Source: Spirochaetales bacterium (GTDB lineage Bacteria; Spirochaetota; Spirochaetia; Treponematales; Treponemataceae). From it: DNA of 64,000 nt. The notes under the pieces were generated by a model, which saw only the letters and a list, made by a program, of their open reading frames with translations, was not told where the DNA came from and did not search any database. The translations under genes were made by a program, and so were the position numbers. The stretch covers positions 140,790-204,789 of the forward strand of contig JAQXNX010000014.1 of NCBI GenBank assembly GCA_029098225.1. Direction: 5' to 3'. Positions 34,625 through 43,547 of this stretch are shown here, piece after piece; the first letter of the stretch is position 1; the number at the start of each line of letters is the position of its first letter.

Positions 34625-34697
34625 AAAATTTAGTTTTATTTGCATTTTTTTGATAAAAATGCGTAAATCAAATAATTCCATTTAAGAAATTATTTAA

Positions 34698-34985
34698 TTA
34701 TTTTCCCTGTACCTTATCCTTTTCTTTTTTGATTTTATTATCAAGAACGTCCATCATTTTGTTGAGGGCTGCTCCAAAATCAAAATCCTGGCCTGTAACA
34801 TGAGCCTGTGTTCCCCACTTAAAATTTACGGTAGTATCAAAAGCATATTCTTTTTCATGCTTAATTTTTATAAGTAAATCAACAATTAAATCATCAGCAT
34901 AACTGATTCTTTTTAATTTTGATTCTATCATCTCTGATTGTTTTTTTTCGAGTGTAAACCCTACTGCATTAATTGATGGTGTCAT
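34698..34985 (-). CDS. hpf: Ribosome hibernation promoting factor (short HPF/RaiA)
   Basis: This small protein binds the 30S decoding region and stalls ribosomes in stationary phase. Matching features are NAVGFTLEKKQSEMIESKL, then DLLIKIKHEKEYAFDTTVNF and the C-terminal helix DFGAALNKMMDVLDNKIKKEK. The start at 34985 (MTPSINAVG) is chosen because GGGAGAAAA precedes it. At 95 aa it is the short form without a dimerisation tail. Its position between rpoN and hprK is commonly conserved. Confidence 0.85.
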   Translation of the reverse strand: MTPSINAVGFTLEKKQSEMIESKLKRISYADDLIVDLLIKIKHEKEYAFDTTVNFKWGTQAHVTGQDFDFGAALNKMMDVLDNKIKKEKDKVQGK

Positions 34986-35196
34986 AGTTTTCTCCCTGGA
35001 GTTCAAGTTTTAGCCTGCATACGCAGACTTTCAGCCGAATGACAATAGATTATCATATCAACTGATTAATATATTAACATTGAATCTTTGAAAAAACAAA
35101 TACATAATTGAAAAATTATTTTTTTTCACTAAAAAAAATGATTATCGGCGTTAAACAGAGGATTTTTTCTGCATTTTAGGCCATTTCGTTTTTCTA

Positions 35197-35225
35197 TTGA
35201 TAAAACTGATACTAATGTGTATAGT
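35197..35225 (+). promoter_or_regulatory. Promoter of hprK
   Basis: TTGATA (35197-35202), 17-bp spacer, TATAGT (35220-35225). The predicted first transcribed base is at the ATG at 35232. Confidence 0.65.
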
Positions 35226-35231
35226 ATACTT

Positions 35232-36221
35232 ATGGCTGAAAAGAAATTTACAGTTCTGGATTTACTTGAACTTGAACTTTCAGGTCACGATGCTCTGGAT
35301 TTAAAATGTATTGCAGGACGACGTGGCTTGCCTAGAGCAATAACTGTTCCAGAGATTAATAGACCTGGACTTGCTCTTTTTGGGTTTTATGAATCTTTTT
35401 CCAGTAATCGTGTTCAGCTTTTTGGACGCGGAGAAACGGCCTATCTTCAAAAATTAAAAAAAGAACATAATATTGAATTAATTCAGAATTTTTTTACACC
35501 GCAAATGCCTTGCTGTGTTTTTACCTACAATCTTGAACCCACCGAAGCTTTTAGAAAACTTGCTGAAGAAAATTGCTGCCCGCTTTTGCAGACTTCTCTA
35601 ACTTCAACAGAATTTTCAAACAGATTAACCCGCGCTTTTTCTAATATTTTTGCGCCGCGTCAGACTTTACACGGTGTTCTGGTAGAGGTTTATGGTATTG
35701 GAATTTTATTAAACGGACATTCCGGCGTTGGAAAAAGCGAAACTGCTCTTGAGCTTGTTGAACGCGGGCATCGACTCGTTGCAGATGATATAGTAGAAAT
35801 TCGCTGTGTAAACGGAAATGTTCTTCTTGGACGTGGTGCAAATACAGTTGTAAGCCATCATATGGAAATTCGTGGTCTTGGAATTATTAATATTTCGCAG
35901 CTATATGGAGTTGGTGCAATCCGCGAACAAAAAGAAGTTCAGTTAATTGTTCAGCTTGAAGACTGGAATTCTAATAAAGCATATGACCGCCTTGGAACCG
36001 ATCAGAAATATCAGACATTACTCGGTGTTAATGTTCCTGTTATTGAAATTCCTGTAAGACCTGGACGAAATCTTCCAATTATTATAGAAGCTGCAGCTAT
36101 GAATGAAAGGCTTAAAAATATGGGATATAATTCTGCAAAGGAATTTAACCAGAATATTCTTAGATGGATTGAAAATGGTGATACACAAAAAGTTTTTAAT
36201 GGTAATGATGATTCATATTGA
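35232..36221 (+). CDS. hprK: HPr kinase/phosphorylase
   Basis: This enzyme phosphorylates and dephosphorylates HPr on Ser46 according to metabolic state. The Walker A motif GHSGVGKSE is near residues 161-169. The HPrK signature EIRGLGIINISQLYGVGAI is near 213-231. The N-terminal domain (residues 1-125) is present, giving a full-length 329 aa. The ATG at 35232 is preferred to a GTG five codons earlier, because the promoter overlaps that region. ptsH follows 69 bp downstream. Enzyme II genes are not in the window, as in spirochaetes with incomplete PTS. Confidence 0.94.
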   Translation: MAEKKFTVLDLLELELSGHDALDLKCIAGRRGLPRAITVPEINRPGLALFGFYESFSSNRVQLFGRGETAYLQKLKKEHNIELIQNFFTPQMPCCVFTYNLEPTEAFRKLAEENCCPLLQTSLTSTEFSNRLTRAFSNIFAPRQTLHGVLVEVYGIGILLNGHSGVGKSETALELVERGHRLVADDIVEIRCVNGNVLLGRGANTVVSHHMEIRGLGIINISQLYGVGAIREQKEVQLIVQLEDWNSNKAYDRLGTDQKYQTLLGVNVPVIEIPVRPGRNLPIIIEAAAMNERLKNMGYNSAKEFNQNILRWIENGDTQKVFNGNDDSY

Positions 36222-36290
36222 CGGACTTTCTAAAAACTTTTAGATTGTTCGAAGTTAAACTGAGGCGTAAAACGCAAGGAAATTATTTTT

Positions 36291-36557
36291 ATGGTAGAAA
36301 AAATTTTGACAGTACAGAATCGTGCAGGAATTCATGCAAGACCCGCTGCAATAATTGCTCAGACAGCAAATAAATTCGAAAGCGAAATTACACTTACACG
36401 AGATGATGCTACTGTAAATGCTAAATCTATTATGGGAGTAATTGCAATGGGAGCAGGCTATAATACTCAGCTTACATTGCGTGCCGAAGGTTCTGACGAA
36501 TCGGAGGCAGCTTCTGTTCTGGAACAGCTCTTTAACAGCCGTTTTGAAGAAGAATAA
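36291..36557 (+). CDS. ptsH: Phosphocarrier protein HPr
   Basis: The 88-aa protein carries the active histidine H15 in GIHARPA and the regulatory serine S46 in NAKSIMGV, which is the site used by the HprK encoded just upstream. Both residues being intact argues that phosphotransfer and regulation are both still possible. It is probably co-transcribed with hprK, and lexA starts 26 bp later. Confidence 0.96.
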   Translation: MVEKILTVQNRAGIHARPAAIIAQTANKFESEITLTRDDATVNAKSIMGVIAMGAGYNTQLTLRAEGSDESEAASVLEQLFNSRFEEE

Positions 36558-36583
36558 TAAAAAAAATAATTCGGGAGGTTATT

Positions 36584-37195
36584 ATGAAAGAAATAACTGA
36601 AAGGCAGAAAGAGGTTTTAAGTTATATTTCTGAATACACAGAAGAACATTCATTTCCTCCTACTGTTCGAGAAATAAGTGATTATTTTGGAATTACAATC
36701 CGTGCAATTCAAGATCACATTATGGCTCTTCAGAAAAAAGGCTATTTATCACCGACTCAGAAAAGAGCTCGTTCTCTCAAAGTTATTTCTGAATGGAAGG
36801 ATAAAGAAGATTCCCTTTATGTAGGGCAAGTTCCTCTTTTAGGCTCCGTTGCTGCCGGAAAACCTCTTTTAAGCGAAGAAAATCTTGATGGTTATGTGAA
36901 TCTGACAGAACCTTTTGTTCGTCCTGGTAAAAGTTATTTTGCACTTCGTGTTCGTGGTGAAAGTATGATAAATGCAGGAATCCTTGATGGCGACCTTGCC
37001 GTTGTAGAACAGGCTTCTGTTGCAACAGACGGTCAGATAATTGTTGCAGTAATTGATGATGCAATAACATTAAAAAGATATTACAGAGAATCAGAGAGAA
37101 TCAGATTACAACCTGAAAATCCTGCATTCCAGCCGATTTACTGTACAGATGTACGAATCGTCGGAATTCTTTCAAATATCGTAAGAACATATTAA
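36584..37195 (+). CDS. lexA: LexA-family SOS repressor
   Basis: A winged helix-turn-helix (residues 1-65, REISDYFGITIRAIQDHI) binds DNA. The C-terminal self-cleaving domain has the A91-G92 scissile bond in GSVAAGKP, serine S127 in RGESM and lysine K164 in ITLKRY. All are correctly placed, so RecA-stimulated autocleavage is expected. GGGAGG lies 6 nt before the ATG. It sits between ptsH and holA in one apparent operon. I did not see an obvious operator nearby. Confidence 0.93.
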   Translation: MKEITERQKEVLSYISEYTEEHSFPPTVREISDYFGITIRAIQDHIMALQKKGYLSPTQKRARSLKVISEWKDKEDSLYVGQVPLLGSVAAGKPLLSEENLDGYVNLTEPFVRPGKSYFALRVRGESMINAGILDGDLAVVEQASVATDGQIIVAVIDDAITLKRYYRESERIRLQPENPAFQPIYCTDVRIVGILSNIVRTY

Positions 37196-37198
37196 AAA

Positions 37199-38185
37199 AT
37201 GGCAAAGAAACTTCCAATTTATCTGTATACTGGTCCCGAATTTGGTCTTAGAAATGAAGCCGTAGATGAATTAAAGGCTGATTTTATTAAAAAAACAGGA
37301 ACTGTAGACGAACATTCTTTTTTTCTTATAGAAACTCCTTTGAACGAAGTAATGTCTATTCTTCAGAATGGAACATTATTTTCTGATGGAGTTTTTATAG
37401 TTTGTAAAAATGCGGAGTTAATTAAGAAAAAAGATGAAATTCAAATGATTTCTGACTGGCTTAAAAATCCGGAGGAAACAACCGAATTAGTTTTTATTTC
37501 TGATGAAATTTCTGTAGATTCAAAATTAGAAAAATTAGTTCCTCCAGAAAACCGTAAAAAATTCTGGGAAATGTATGAAGATAAAAAAGTTCCGTGGCTT
37601 GTAAATTTTTTCAAAAAAAATGAATATTTTATTCAGACTGGCGCTGCAGAACTTATTCTGGAAATGGTAGAAAACAATACTCAGGAATTAAAAGCTGAAT
37701 GTTCAAGATTTTTTTACTGTTTTCCAAAAGGCACAGTTATTGATGAAGAAAAGGTAGAAGCTGTTTTAACTCATAATCGTGAAGAAAATGCATTTACACT
37801 TTTTGCTCAGCTTGCCGATTCTTCCGAAGAAGCTTCTGTAAGGCTGGAAAAATCTCTTCAAATCCTTCAAAAAATAAGGCTTTCAAAAGAAAATTCTTCT
37901 GTAATGATTATAGCAGGTCTTGCTTCCTGTTTCAGAAAACTTTCTTTGTGGCATAATTTTGGTGAAACTGCAATTACAAAAGCACTTATGCAAAAACAGT
38001 ATAGAAGTGCGGCAAAAATCTGGACCGTTGGTCAAACAGCAGCAATTCTTGCAGTGCTTGCAAAAACCGATATGGAAATTCGTTCGCCAGGTGGAGCACA
38101 GATAGAAGATCTCCTGCTTCAGAAAATGCTTTATGAGATTACTATAAAAAAAGGTGCGTCTATTGCATCTGCAGAATTTGATTAA
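37199..38185 (+). CDS. holA: DNA polymerase III delta subunit
   Basis: The clamp-loader subunit opens the beta clamp. The N-terminal PIYLYTGPEFGLRNEAVDEL is the degenerate P-loop-like start, followed by HSFFLIETPLNEVMSIL and the three-domain clamp-loader layout ending in the collar helices. At 328 aa it is full length. The start codon lies 3 bp after the lexA stop, so translation is coupled. The last 4 bp overlap the convergent YdbC-like gene. Confidence 0.85.
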   Translation: MAKKLPIYLYTGPEFGLRNEAVDELKADFIKKTGTVDEHSFFLIETPLNEVMSILQNGTLFSDGVFIVCKNAELIKKKDEIQMISDWLKNPEETTELVFISDEISVDSKLEKLVPPENRKKFWEMYEDKKVPWLVNFFKKNEYFIQTGAAELILEMVENNTQELKAECSRFFYCFPKGTVIDEEKVEAVLTHNREENAFTLFAQLADSSEEASVRLEKSLQILQKIRLSKENSSVMIIAGLASCFRKLSLWHNFGETAITKALMQKQYRSAAKIWTVGQTAAILAVLAKTDMEIRSPGGAQIEDLLLQKMLYEITIKKGASIASAEFD

Positions 38186-38406
38186 AATTCCAGTTTATTA
38201 AGTAAATCTTTTAACGCTTTTATTTCTTCTTCAGAAAAAGTTGAACCTTTTCCCATTTTCTGATGATCCGGTGACCAGCTTCTTAAATCGTATTTTGCAG
38301 GTCTTCCTCCCCAGGAAACCATATTCAATTCAAGATTCCATCCGCCTTTACCTTCAGAAACTACGCCCAAACTTTTTTCAATACTAAAAGTAAATTCGTC
38401 AGCCAT
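38182..38406 (-). CDS. YdbC-family PC4-like single-strand DNA-binding protein
   Basis: A 74-residue protein of the YdbC family, which has the fold of eukaryotic PC4 and binds single-stranded nucleic acid. The conserved core is LGVVSEGKGGWNLELNMVSW, GRPAKYDLRSWSPDH and MGKGSTFSEEE. The gene converges on holA and overlaps its end by 4 bp. Cellular role is not established for the family. Confidence 0.8.
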   Translation of the reverse strand: MADEFTFSIEKSLGVVSEGKGGWNLELNMVSWGGRPAKYDLRSWSPDHQKMGKGSTFSEEEIKALKDLLNKLEF

Positions 38407-38511
38407 AAAGCCTCCAAAAAGTATAAAATCTACTATAATTATCGTTGTGTGATTACCGAAAATATAGTAAAATATAAGAAGAAAATTGATTTTTCAAAAT
38501 GTGAGGTGAAC

Positions 38512-39546
38512 ATGAAGAAAGTTTTTATAATCCTTCTTTCTATTTCCACAGTTTTGTTTTTTATTTCCTGCGGTTCAAAGCCTCAGGAGGAGGAAACAAC
38601 TCCAACATCCCCAATTGTTGAAGATACTACAGAAGATACAGTTGATTCGGGAGATGAGTCTACGGAATCTGATGCAGATGCGTATGAAAAAATGCTCTCT
38701 CAGATTGATGATGCACGTCGTCTTGCTTTAGAAGCAGGTGCAGATAAAAATGCTGCTGATGAACTTTCAAAGGTTGATGATTATTATAACAGTTTGAAAG
38801 ATGATGAAGATGCATTGAAGCTTAATGGAGCTTCTATCATAGAAAGATATAATCTTCTTACTGCATTTGCAAAAGCAAAAGAAGCTAAAAAAGAAATTGA
38901 TGATAATGATTTTGCTTCATACGATCAGAAAGATTATGACGCTGGTGTAAAATCATTGGAAAAAGCTCAGGCTGCATTTGATGATCTTGAAAATTGGGAT
39001 CCATCAGCAATTGCTTCAGCAACAGATGCAAACGGAAAATTCCAGAATGTTCTGATTGTTGCTTATAAAAAACTTGCAAAAGCTGAACGAGAACTTGCTT
39101 ATGAAGCAAAGAAAAATGCTGACAGCGTAAAAGCAGGTGTTGCACAAAAAGAACGCTATCAGGCAGCTACTGAATCGTTCAAAAATGGCGATATACTTTA
39201 CGCAATGCAGAGTCCTAAAAAATCATTAGAAAATTATCAGTCTGCTAAAGAAGAATTTACATTCCTTTATGAAGATGTAGCAGAAAAAAGAGCTGCTGCT
39301 CAGGCTGCAATTGATGAAGCAAAACGCAAGGTTGAAGAATCTGAACGTTATGCATTGGAAGCAGATAGAAGAAATCCTATTACTGAAGAAATTGACGGCA
39401 TAGAAGATGAAGATGCAGTTCTTTTGGAAGAAGATGAATATGAAGATCCGGAAGATGCAGAATCTGACATTGCGCCAACAATTGAAGAAGAAATTGCAAA
39501 TCAGGCTTTGGATTTTGCTACTGACATGCTTGGAGAGGAGGACTAA
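38512..39546 (+). CDS. Acidic lipoprotein with helical repeats
   Basis: The signal peptide ends FFISC with lipidated C20, and an acidic, low-complexity linker follows. Residues of about 70-300 are Ala/Glu/Lys-rich helices of coiled-coil type. The C-terminus is strongly acidic (EDEDAVLLEEDEYEDPEDAE). The next gene begins 2 bp later and encodes a LysM protein. Together they look like a treponemal cell-envelope pair of unknown role. The start at 38512 has GAGGTGAAC before it; upstream codons lack a signal. Confidence 0.7.
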   Translation: MKKVFIILLSISTVLFFISCGSKPQEEETTPTSPIVEDTTEDTVDSGDESTESDADAYEKMLSQIDDARRLALEAGADKNAADELSKVDDYYNSLKDDEDALKLNGASIIERYNLLTAFAKAKEAKKEIDDNDFASYDQKDYDAGVKSLEKAQAAFDDLENWDPSAIASATDANGKFQNVLIVAYKKLAKAERELAYEAKKNADSVKAGVAQKERYQAATESFKNGDILYAMQSPKKSLENYQSAKEEFTFLYEDVAEKRAAAQAAIDEAKRKVEESERYALEADRRNPITEEIDGIEDEDAVLLEEDEYEDPEDAESDIAPTIEEEIANQALDFATDMLGEED

Positions 39547-39548
39547 TC

Positions 39549-40238
39549 ATGAAAAAGTTTTTTAGTGTTTTATTCGTAATTACATTTACAGCCTCTATCT
39601 TTGCTGTTAGTTATAAAAACAATACATATCAAAAGCTTGCAGATGAATATGCAAAGAAGGCAGAAAAAGCTATGGATGCCGGCGAGTATGCAGATTCAAT
39701 TGAATATGCACGCCTTGCAGAAGAAAATGCAGAACTTTCCCGACAGTTTATTCAGGCAATGATGGCTAGAACAGATGCAGAAGATGCAATTAAGCTTGCA
39801 AAAAATCAGCTTGCATGGGCAGAAAAAATTGATGCCCCAAATATTTATCCAATGGCTTATACTTCAGCAAAGGATAATTTAGAGAATGCAGAAACAGCTT
39901 TTGATGATGAAGACTGGGCTAAAGCAACAGAATATGCAAAAGCTTCTCTTGCTGCTCTTGATGGAGTAAAAGAAGTTACTCCTCTTCCTGAGTTTTATAT
40001 TGTAAGACCATGGGCAGAAACAAAGGATTGTTACTGGAATATTTCTGGTCGTCCTTATGTTTATAATAATCCTCTTCTTTGGGAAAACCTTTATCAGGCA
40101 AATAAGAGTGAAATGCCAAAACCAGAAGATCCAAACCTTATTCATCCAGGTATGAAGATGAAGATTCCAAGCCTTACAGGAGAATATCGTTCTGGAACAT
40201 ATGATCCTAAAAAATCTTATGAAACTTATGGTGAATAA
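39549..40238 (+). CDS. Exported helical protein with C-terminal LysM domain
   Basis: A signal peptide (FFSVLFVITFTASIFAVS) is followed by Ala/Glu-rich helices (about 25-140) and a LysM-type domain: FYIVRPWAETKDCYWNIS, LWENLYQANK, then NLIHPGMKMKIP. LysM binds peptidoglycan, so the protein is probably periplasmic. GGAGAGGAGG overlaps the previous stop codon, so it is coupled to the lipoprotein gene. The mature protein could tie the lipoprotein to the cell wall, which is inference. Confidence 0.8.
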   Translation: MKKFFSVLFVITFTASIFAVSYKNNTYQKLADEYAKKAEKAMDAGEYADSIEYARLAEENAELSRQFIQAMMARTDAEDAIKLAKNQLAWAEKIDAPNIYPMAYTSAKDNLENAETAFDDEDWAKATEYAKASLAALDGVKEVTPLPEFYIVRPWAETKDCYWNISGRPYVYNNPLLWENLYQANKSEMPKPEDPNLIHPGMKMKIPSLTGEYRSGTYDPKKSYETYGE

Positions 40239-40270
40239 GAATAAATAAGAAAATGGATTGAATAAAAAAA

Positions 40271-40310
40271 ACGAATTTTATGTTCATAGCATAAAATTCG
40301 TTTTTTTTTT
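40271..40310. terminator. Bidirectional terminator
   Basis: Perfect 12-bp stem ACGAATTTTATG/CATAAAATTCGT with a 7-nt loop, flanked by A8 and T10. Confidence 0.9.
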
Positions 40311-40319
40311 AACGCAAAG

Positions 40320-40886
40320 CTAAATTTGCTTTGTATGTCTTAAATAAAAAAGAAAAGCAGTAGACATCATTGCATGAGGAAACTGTTTTGTTCCCAAGCC
40401 TTCAATAACTTCTTTTTTAGAAAGCTTTAAGCATTCAATAAATTCATCAGAATCTAAGTGTTGCTTTCCAGTTTCGATTAAATTTGTGGCATAAAAAAGA
40501 TGAACTGTATTATTAAATAGTGCCGGATTTGGATTTAATTCGCCCATTTTTTCAAGTCTTCCAGCTTTACAGCCGGTTTCTTCTTCAAGCTCCCGTTTTG
40601 CAGCTTCTTCCGGCGATTCACCCTTATCAATTACTCCACCTGGAAATTCAATGCTTAAACATTGAGAACTGTGACGCCATTGTTTTACCATAAGAAAATT
40701 TTCATCAGCTTCTGGAATAACAATAACCCAGTCTGGTGCTTCCATTGTAATATAGTCGCCTTCAACACCCTGTGAAGAAATATTGTGTCGCGAAGTAATA
40801 TTACATACTACGGTAGAGAGAAGTGTTTTAGATTCTCCTGTAGTCCATTTTAGTTTTTCATCTTCTTTAGAGAAATAATTTTTCAT
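40320..40886 (-). CDS. NUDIX hydrolase, ADP-ribose pyrophosphatase-like
   Basis: The NUDIX box is intact: GGVIDKGESPEEAAKRELEE followed by ETG. The upstream VIVIPEADENFLMVKQWRH and the SIEFPGG before the box resemble ADP-sugar pyrophosphatases, which break down ADP-ribose. At 188 aa it is a standard length. It is monocistronic, ending at the shared terminator. Exact substrate is inferred only from the subgroup. Confidence 0.85.
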   Translation of the reverse strand: MKNYFSKEDEKLKWTTGESKTLLSTVVCNITSRHNISSQGVEGDYITMEAPDWVIVIPEADENFLMVKQWRHSSQCLSIEFPGGVIDKGESPEEAAKRELEEETGCKAGRLEKMGELNPNPALFNNTVHLFYATNLIETGKQHLDSDEFIECLKLSKKEVIEGLGTKQFPHAMMSTAFLFYLRHTKQI

Positions 40887-40995
40887 ATTTTTTCCCGCAA
40901 ATATTTTTTGACATATTTATTATCTCGTTTTATTATTATTTTAGCAAGAATTTCAACGACAGATTTTGTCTTTGGCACAAAAGAGGAGGAACATT

Positions 40996-41817
40996 ATGGC
41001 TATTATTACAATTTCACGACAGGTTGCAGCTCACGGCGATGAGGTTGCTTCTGAACTTGCAAAAATCCTTAATTATAAATTTATTACTCGAAAAGAAATT
41101 GAGCAGCGCATTGTTGATTTAGGCTTTTCCAGGGATAAAATGGAAAAATATGATGAGCGGAAACCAGGATTTTTTGCTTCATTAACAAAAGATAGAGATG
41201 AATATTTTAATTATGCCCAATATGCTATTTTAGAAGCTGCAGAGCAGAAGAATGCAATTATAATAGGGCGCGGTGCTTTTGGAGTTTTACAGAATGTGCC
41301 GAATAATATTTCTGTACGACTTGTTGCCGACGAGAAAACGAGAATTGAACGCCTTAAAAAAGAGTTCAACTGGGATGAAAAACAGGCAAAACAGCGTATT
41401 CAGGAAAGTGATGTAAACCGTTCCGGCTTTCACAGCAGTTTTTATAATTTAAATGTTGATGACAGTTCTCTTTTTCATATGGTTTTAAATACAGGAATGA
41501 TGACTGTAGATATGGCTGCAAAAATTATTGCCGATTTTGTTGAACGTAAAGTCACCGTAAAGGAAGAAGAAGAAGGTAACAAAATTATTGAAGAATTATT
41601 AAAAGCACAGACAGTTGTTAATAAATTGTCGCATGAATACCATCTTAATATAGATTTTATGCATGTAACAATTGAAGATAACTGTGTAATTCTTCATGGA
41701 GTTTGCGATTCTCCGGCGTTAATTGAACAGGCATTAAAAATAATTAAGCAGGAATTACCTGAATATGAGCCAAAAGCAAATGTAAGCATAATTCATGATT
41801 TTAAACAGTTTCAATAA
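40996..41817 (+). CDS. Cytidylate-kinase-like family protein
   Basis: The protein begins MAIITISRQVAAHGDEVASE, characteristic of the cytidylate-kinase-like family (PF13189), with an AIIIGRGAFGVL core and a R-x2-RLKKEF segment. This family keeps the fold but has a modified nucleotide loop compared with Cmk. The last 60 residues are an extra domain (HVTIEDNCVILHGVCDSPALIEQALKI) resembling a BON-like beta-alpha unit. The ATG at 40996 is chosen for GGAGGAAC upstream. Activity as a CMP kinase is plausible but not shown. Confidence 0.75.
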   Translation: MAIITISRQVAAHGDEVASELAKILNYKFITRKEIEQRIVDLGFSRDKMEKYDERKPGFFASLTKDRDEYFNYAQYAILEAAEQKNAIIIGRGAFGVLQNVPNNISVRLVADEKTRIERLKKEFNWDEKQAKQRIQESDVNRSGFHSSFYNLNVDDSSLFHMVLNTGMMTVDMAAKIIADFVERKVTVKEEEEGNKIIEELLKAQTVVNKLSHEYHLNIDFMHVTIEDNCVILHGVCDSPALIEQALKIIKQELPEYEPKANVSIIHDFKQFQ

Positions 41818-41819
41818 AC

Positions 41820-41848
41820 TTGACTTTTCTTCTTATAAATTGGATACT
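41820..41848 (+). promoter_or_regulatory. Promoter of the PgsA-like gene
   Basis: TTGACT (41820-41825), 17-bp spacer, GATACT (41843-41848), ending 8 nt before the ATG at 41857. No Shine-Dalgarno sequence is present. Confidence 0.55.
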
Positions 41849-41856
41849 AATAAATC

Positions 41857-42453
41857 ATGCAATTATCGAATAAGTTTACATTTACCAGAATAGTTTTTGC
41901 TCCAATTTTCTTTTTGCTTTACTTTTTGCCTGTCTGGACAGGAAAATTTGCATTTGCTTCAATTTGTATAATTATTCCTTGTCTGATTTTTGCCGAATTT
42001 ACAGATTATTTAGATGGCCATTATGCACGAAAACATAACGAAGTAAGCGATTTTGGAAAATTATTCGATCCTTTTGCAGATGTTATCCTTCATTTAACAA
42101 CTTTTGTCTGTTTTATAAAATCTTATAATCCGGAAATTTCTTATACTCCGATTGCAGTTTTACTTTTTATAATGCTCCGTGAATTTTCTCAAAACTTTTT
42201 GAGAATGGTCGCAGCAAAAAAAGGCGTAGCTATAGCTGCCCGCAAAGGCGGAAAATTCAAAACAGTAATGTACATAGTAAGCGAATTTTACGCACTTTTG
42301 CTTGAAACTTTCATCCGTACAGATAATATTCCAGCCTGCTTTAATACATTAAAAATTATTTCAGTAGTACTCTTTATTATCTGCGTAATCTGCAGTTATG
42401 CATCATTTATTGATTATTTAGTACACTTCGGAAAAGTACTAAAAGATAACTAA
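41857..42453 (+). CDS. CDP-alcohol phosphatidyltransferase, PgsA-like
   Basis: An integral membrane enzyme that joins CDP-diacylglycerol to a small alcohol. The full signature DGHYAR..G..D..D is present as DGHYARKHNEVSDFGKLFD followed by PFAD. Five or six membrane helices surround it. Glycerol-3-phosphate as acceptor is the commonest case for this size (198 aa), but inositol- or serine-type enzymes share the motif. The promoter abuts the start codon, implying a leaderless message. Confidence 0.85.
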   Translation: MQLSNKFTFTRIVFAPIFFLLYFLPVWTGKFAFASICIIIPCLIFAEFTDYLDGHYARKHNEVSDFGKLFDPFADVILHLTTFVCFIKSYNPEISYTPIAVLLFIMLREFSQNFLRMVAAKKGVAIAARKGGKFKTVMYIVSEFYALLLETFIRTDNIPACFNTLKIISVVLFIICVICSYASFIDYLVHFGKVLKDN

Positions 42454-42460
42454 AAATGTA

Positions 42461-42781
42461 GAAAATAAAATTGAAGCATAGTAAAGAACAAATTTCAACA
42501 GCCGATGGACAAAAAAAAGAGTCTCCTTATTTACAGACTGATTCATTTCCTTAATTATTCAGAAAATATAATTTAAGCATATAAAAAAAATAAAATAAAA
42601 TAAAAGAAGAAGGGTTTTAAGAGTGATTCATCTTCGTTTCATGCTTAGAAAATAAAATTGAAACATAGTAAAGAAAAAATTTTACAGCCGATGGACAAAA
42701 AAAAGAGTCTCCTTATTTACAGACTGATTCATTTTCGTTTATCAGGCTGTAAATAAGGAGACGTTTAAGTCCATCGGCTGT
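42461..42781. repeat. Direct repeat pair forming a very long hairpin
   Basis: An 88-bp unit at 42461-42548 recurs at 42648-42735 with a few changes. The second copy is answered by an inverted copy: ACAGCCGATGGAC (42684) pairs with GTCCATCGGCTGT (42769-42781), and GTCTCCTTATTTACAG (42707-42722) pairs perfectly with CTGTAAATAAGGAGAC (42747-42762). This gives a composite stem of 29 bp. The rest of the 339-bp gap between convergent genes is A/T-rich and featureless. It probably terminates both genes, and may be a decayed mobile element. Confidence 0.8.
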
Positions 42782-42792
42782 ATAAAGCATTT

Positions 42793-43215
42793 TTAGCATG
42801 CTTCAATTGCGATTTTCTTTGGCTTTGCCACAGGCTTTTTCTTCAAATCAATTGTCAAAACTCCATTTTTAAAGTTTGCACTGATTGATTCTTCATCAAC
42901 ATCAGAAGGAAGTGTAAATCTTCTGCTAAAGCCGGAACTTCTTCTTTCTTTTAAAAGATATTTTTTAGATTTTCCTTCTTTCTTTTCAGATTTATTTTCC
43001 TCTGATTCTTCAATCTTAGATGCAATGGTCAAATTGTCATGGTCAAGTTCAATGCTTACATCTTTTTCTGTGCGTCCAGGAAGTTCCATTTCCAATTTGT
43101 ACTCACTGTCATCTTCTGTAACATCAACACGAGGTGCAACAGTATATACACCAGGTCTTGCCTCACAACCAAAAACATCATTAAAAAGTGAATTAAAAAT
43201 TGAAAGTTCGTTCAT
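42793..43215 (-). CDS. Small heat-shock protein, Hsp20/alpha-crystallin family
   Basis: This ATP-independent holdase binds unfolding proteins. The alpha-crystallin domain lies at about residues 27-125 (VDVTEDDSEYKLEMELPG, NLTIASKIEES, RRFTLPSDVDEESI) with the conserved FKNGVLTIDL near its end. The C-terminal I-x-I-type anchor is KKIAIEAC. At 140 aa the length is normal. AAGAGGTAT precedes the ATG. No heat-shock operator was recognised upstream. Confidence 0.92.
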   Translation of the reverse strand: MNELSIFNSLFNDVFGCEARPGVYTVAPRVDVTEDDSEYKLEMELPGRTEKDVSIELDHDNLTIASKIEESEENKSEKKEGKSKKYLLKERRSSGFSRRFTLPSDVDEESISANFKNGVLTIDLKKKPVAKPKKIAIEAC

Positions 43216-43547
43216 ATAGATACCTCTTGCTTTTGAAATATTTATAAGTCATACGACTTACATATATTATACAGCAATTTTCGTGCCAAGTGGTTTACGA
43301 ATTAAAAAAACAATAAAAATGGGGGAAATTTTCTATAATTAACGGCCTTCCGTGGCTCACTAACGCTCGGTCTTCGCTTTGCGAAGACTTAAAACCACTT
43401 CACGCCTTGCCCGGTGTATTTTCAGGTGAGTAAATTTAACTGAGAAAAAAAGGTATATTTTAGAAAATTTGTGTCAAAAAGTACCAATTTATTCTGTCAA
43501 AATGAAACAGTTTGATAAAATTTGCTCATTTTTCGCCTATAATTAAT
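43216..43547. other. Intergenic region with a palindrome
   Basis: 332 bp between the hsp20 start and the radA stop. The palindrome GTCTTCGC-TTT-GCGAAGAC (43371-43389) lies in a GC-richer patch (about 43340-43430) that contains GGCCTTCCGTGGCTCACTAA. It may be a distant relative of the family A elements, but the GGTAAG linker is absent. The remainder is AT-rich, with no gene seen. Confidence 0.5.
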
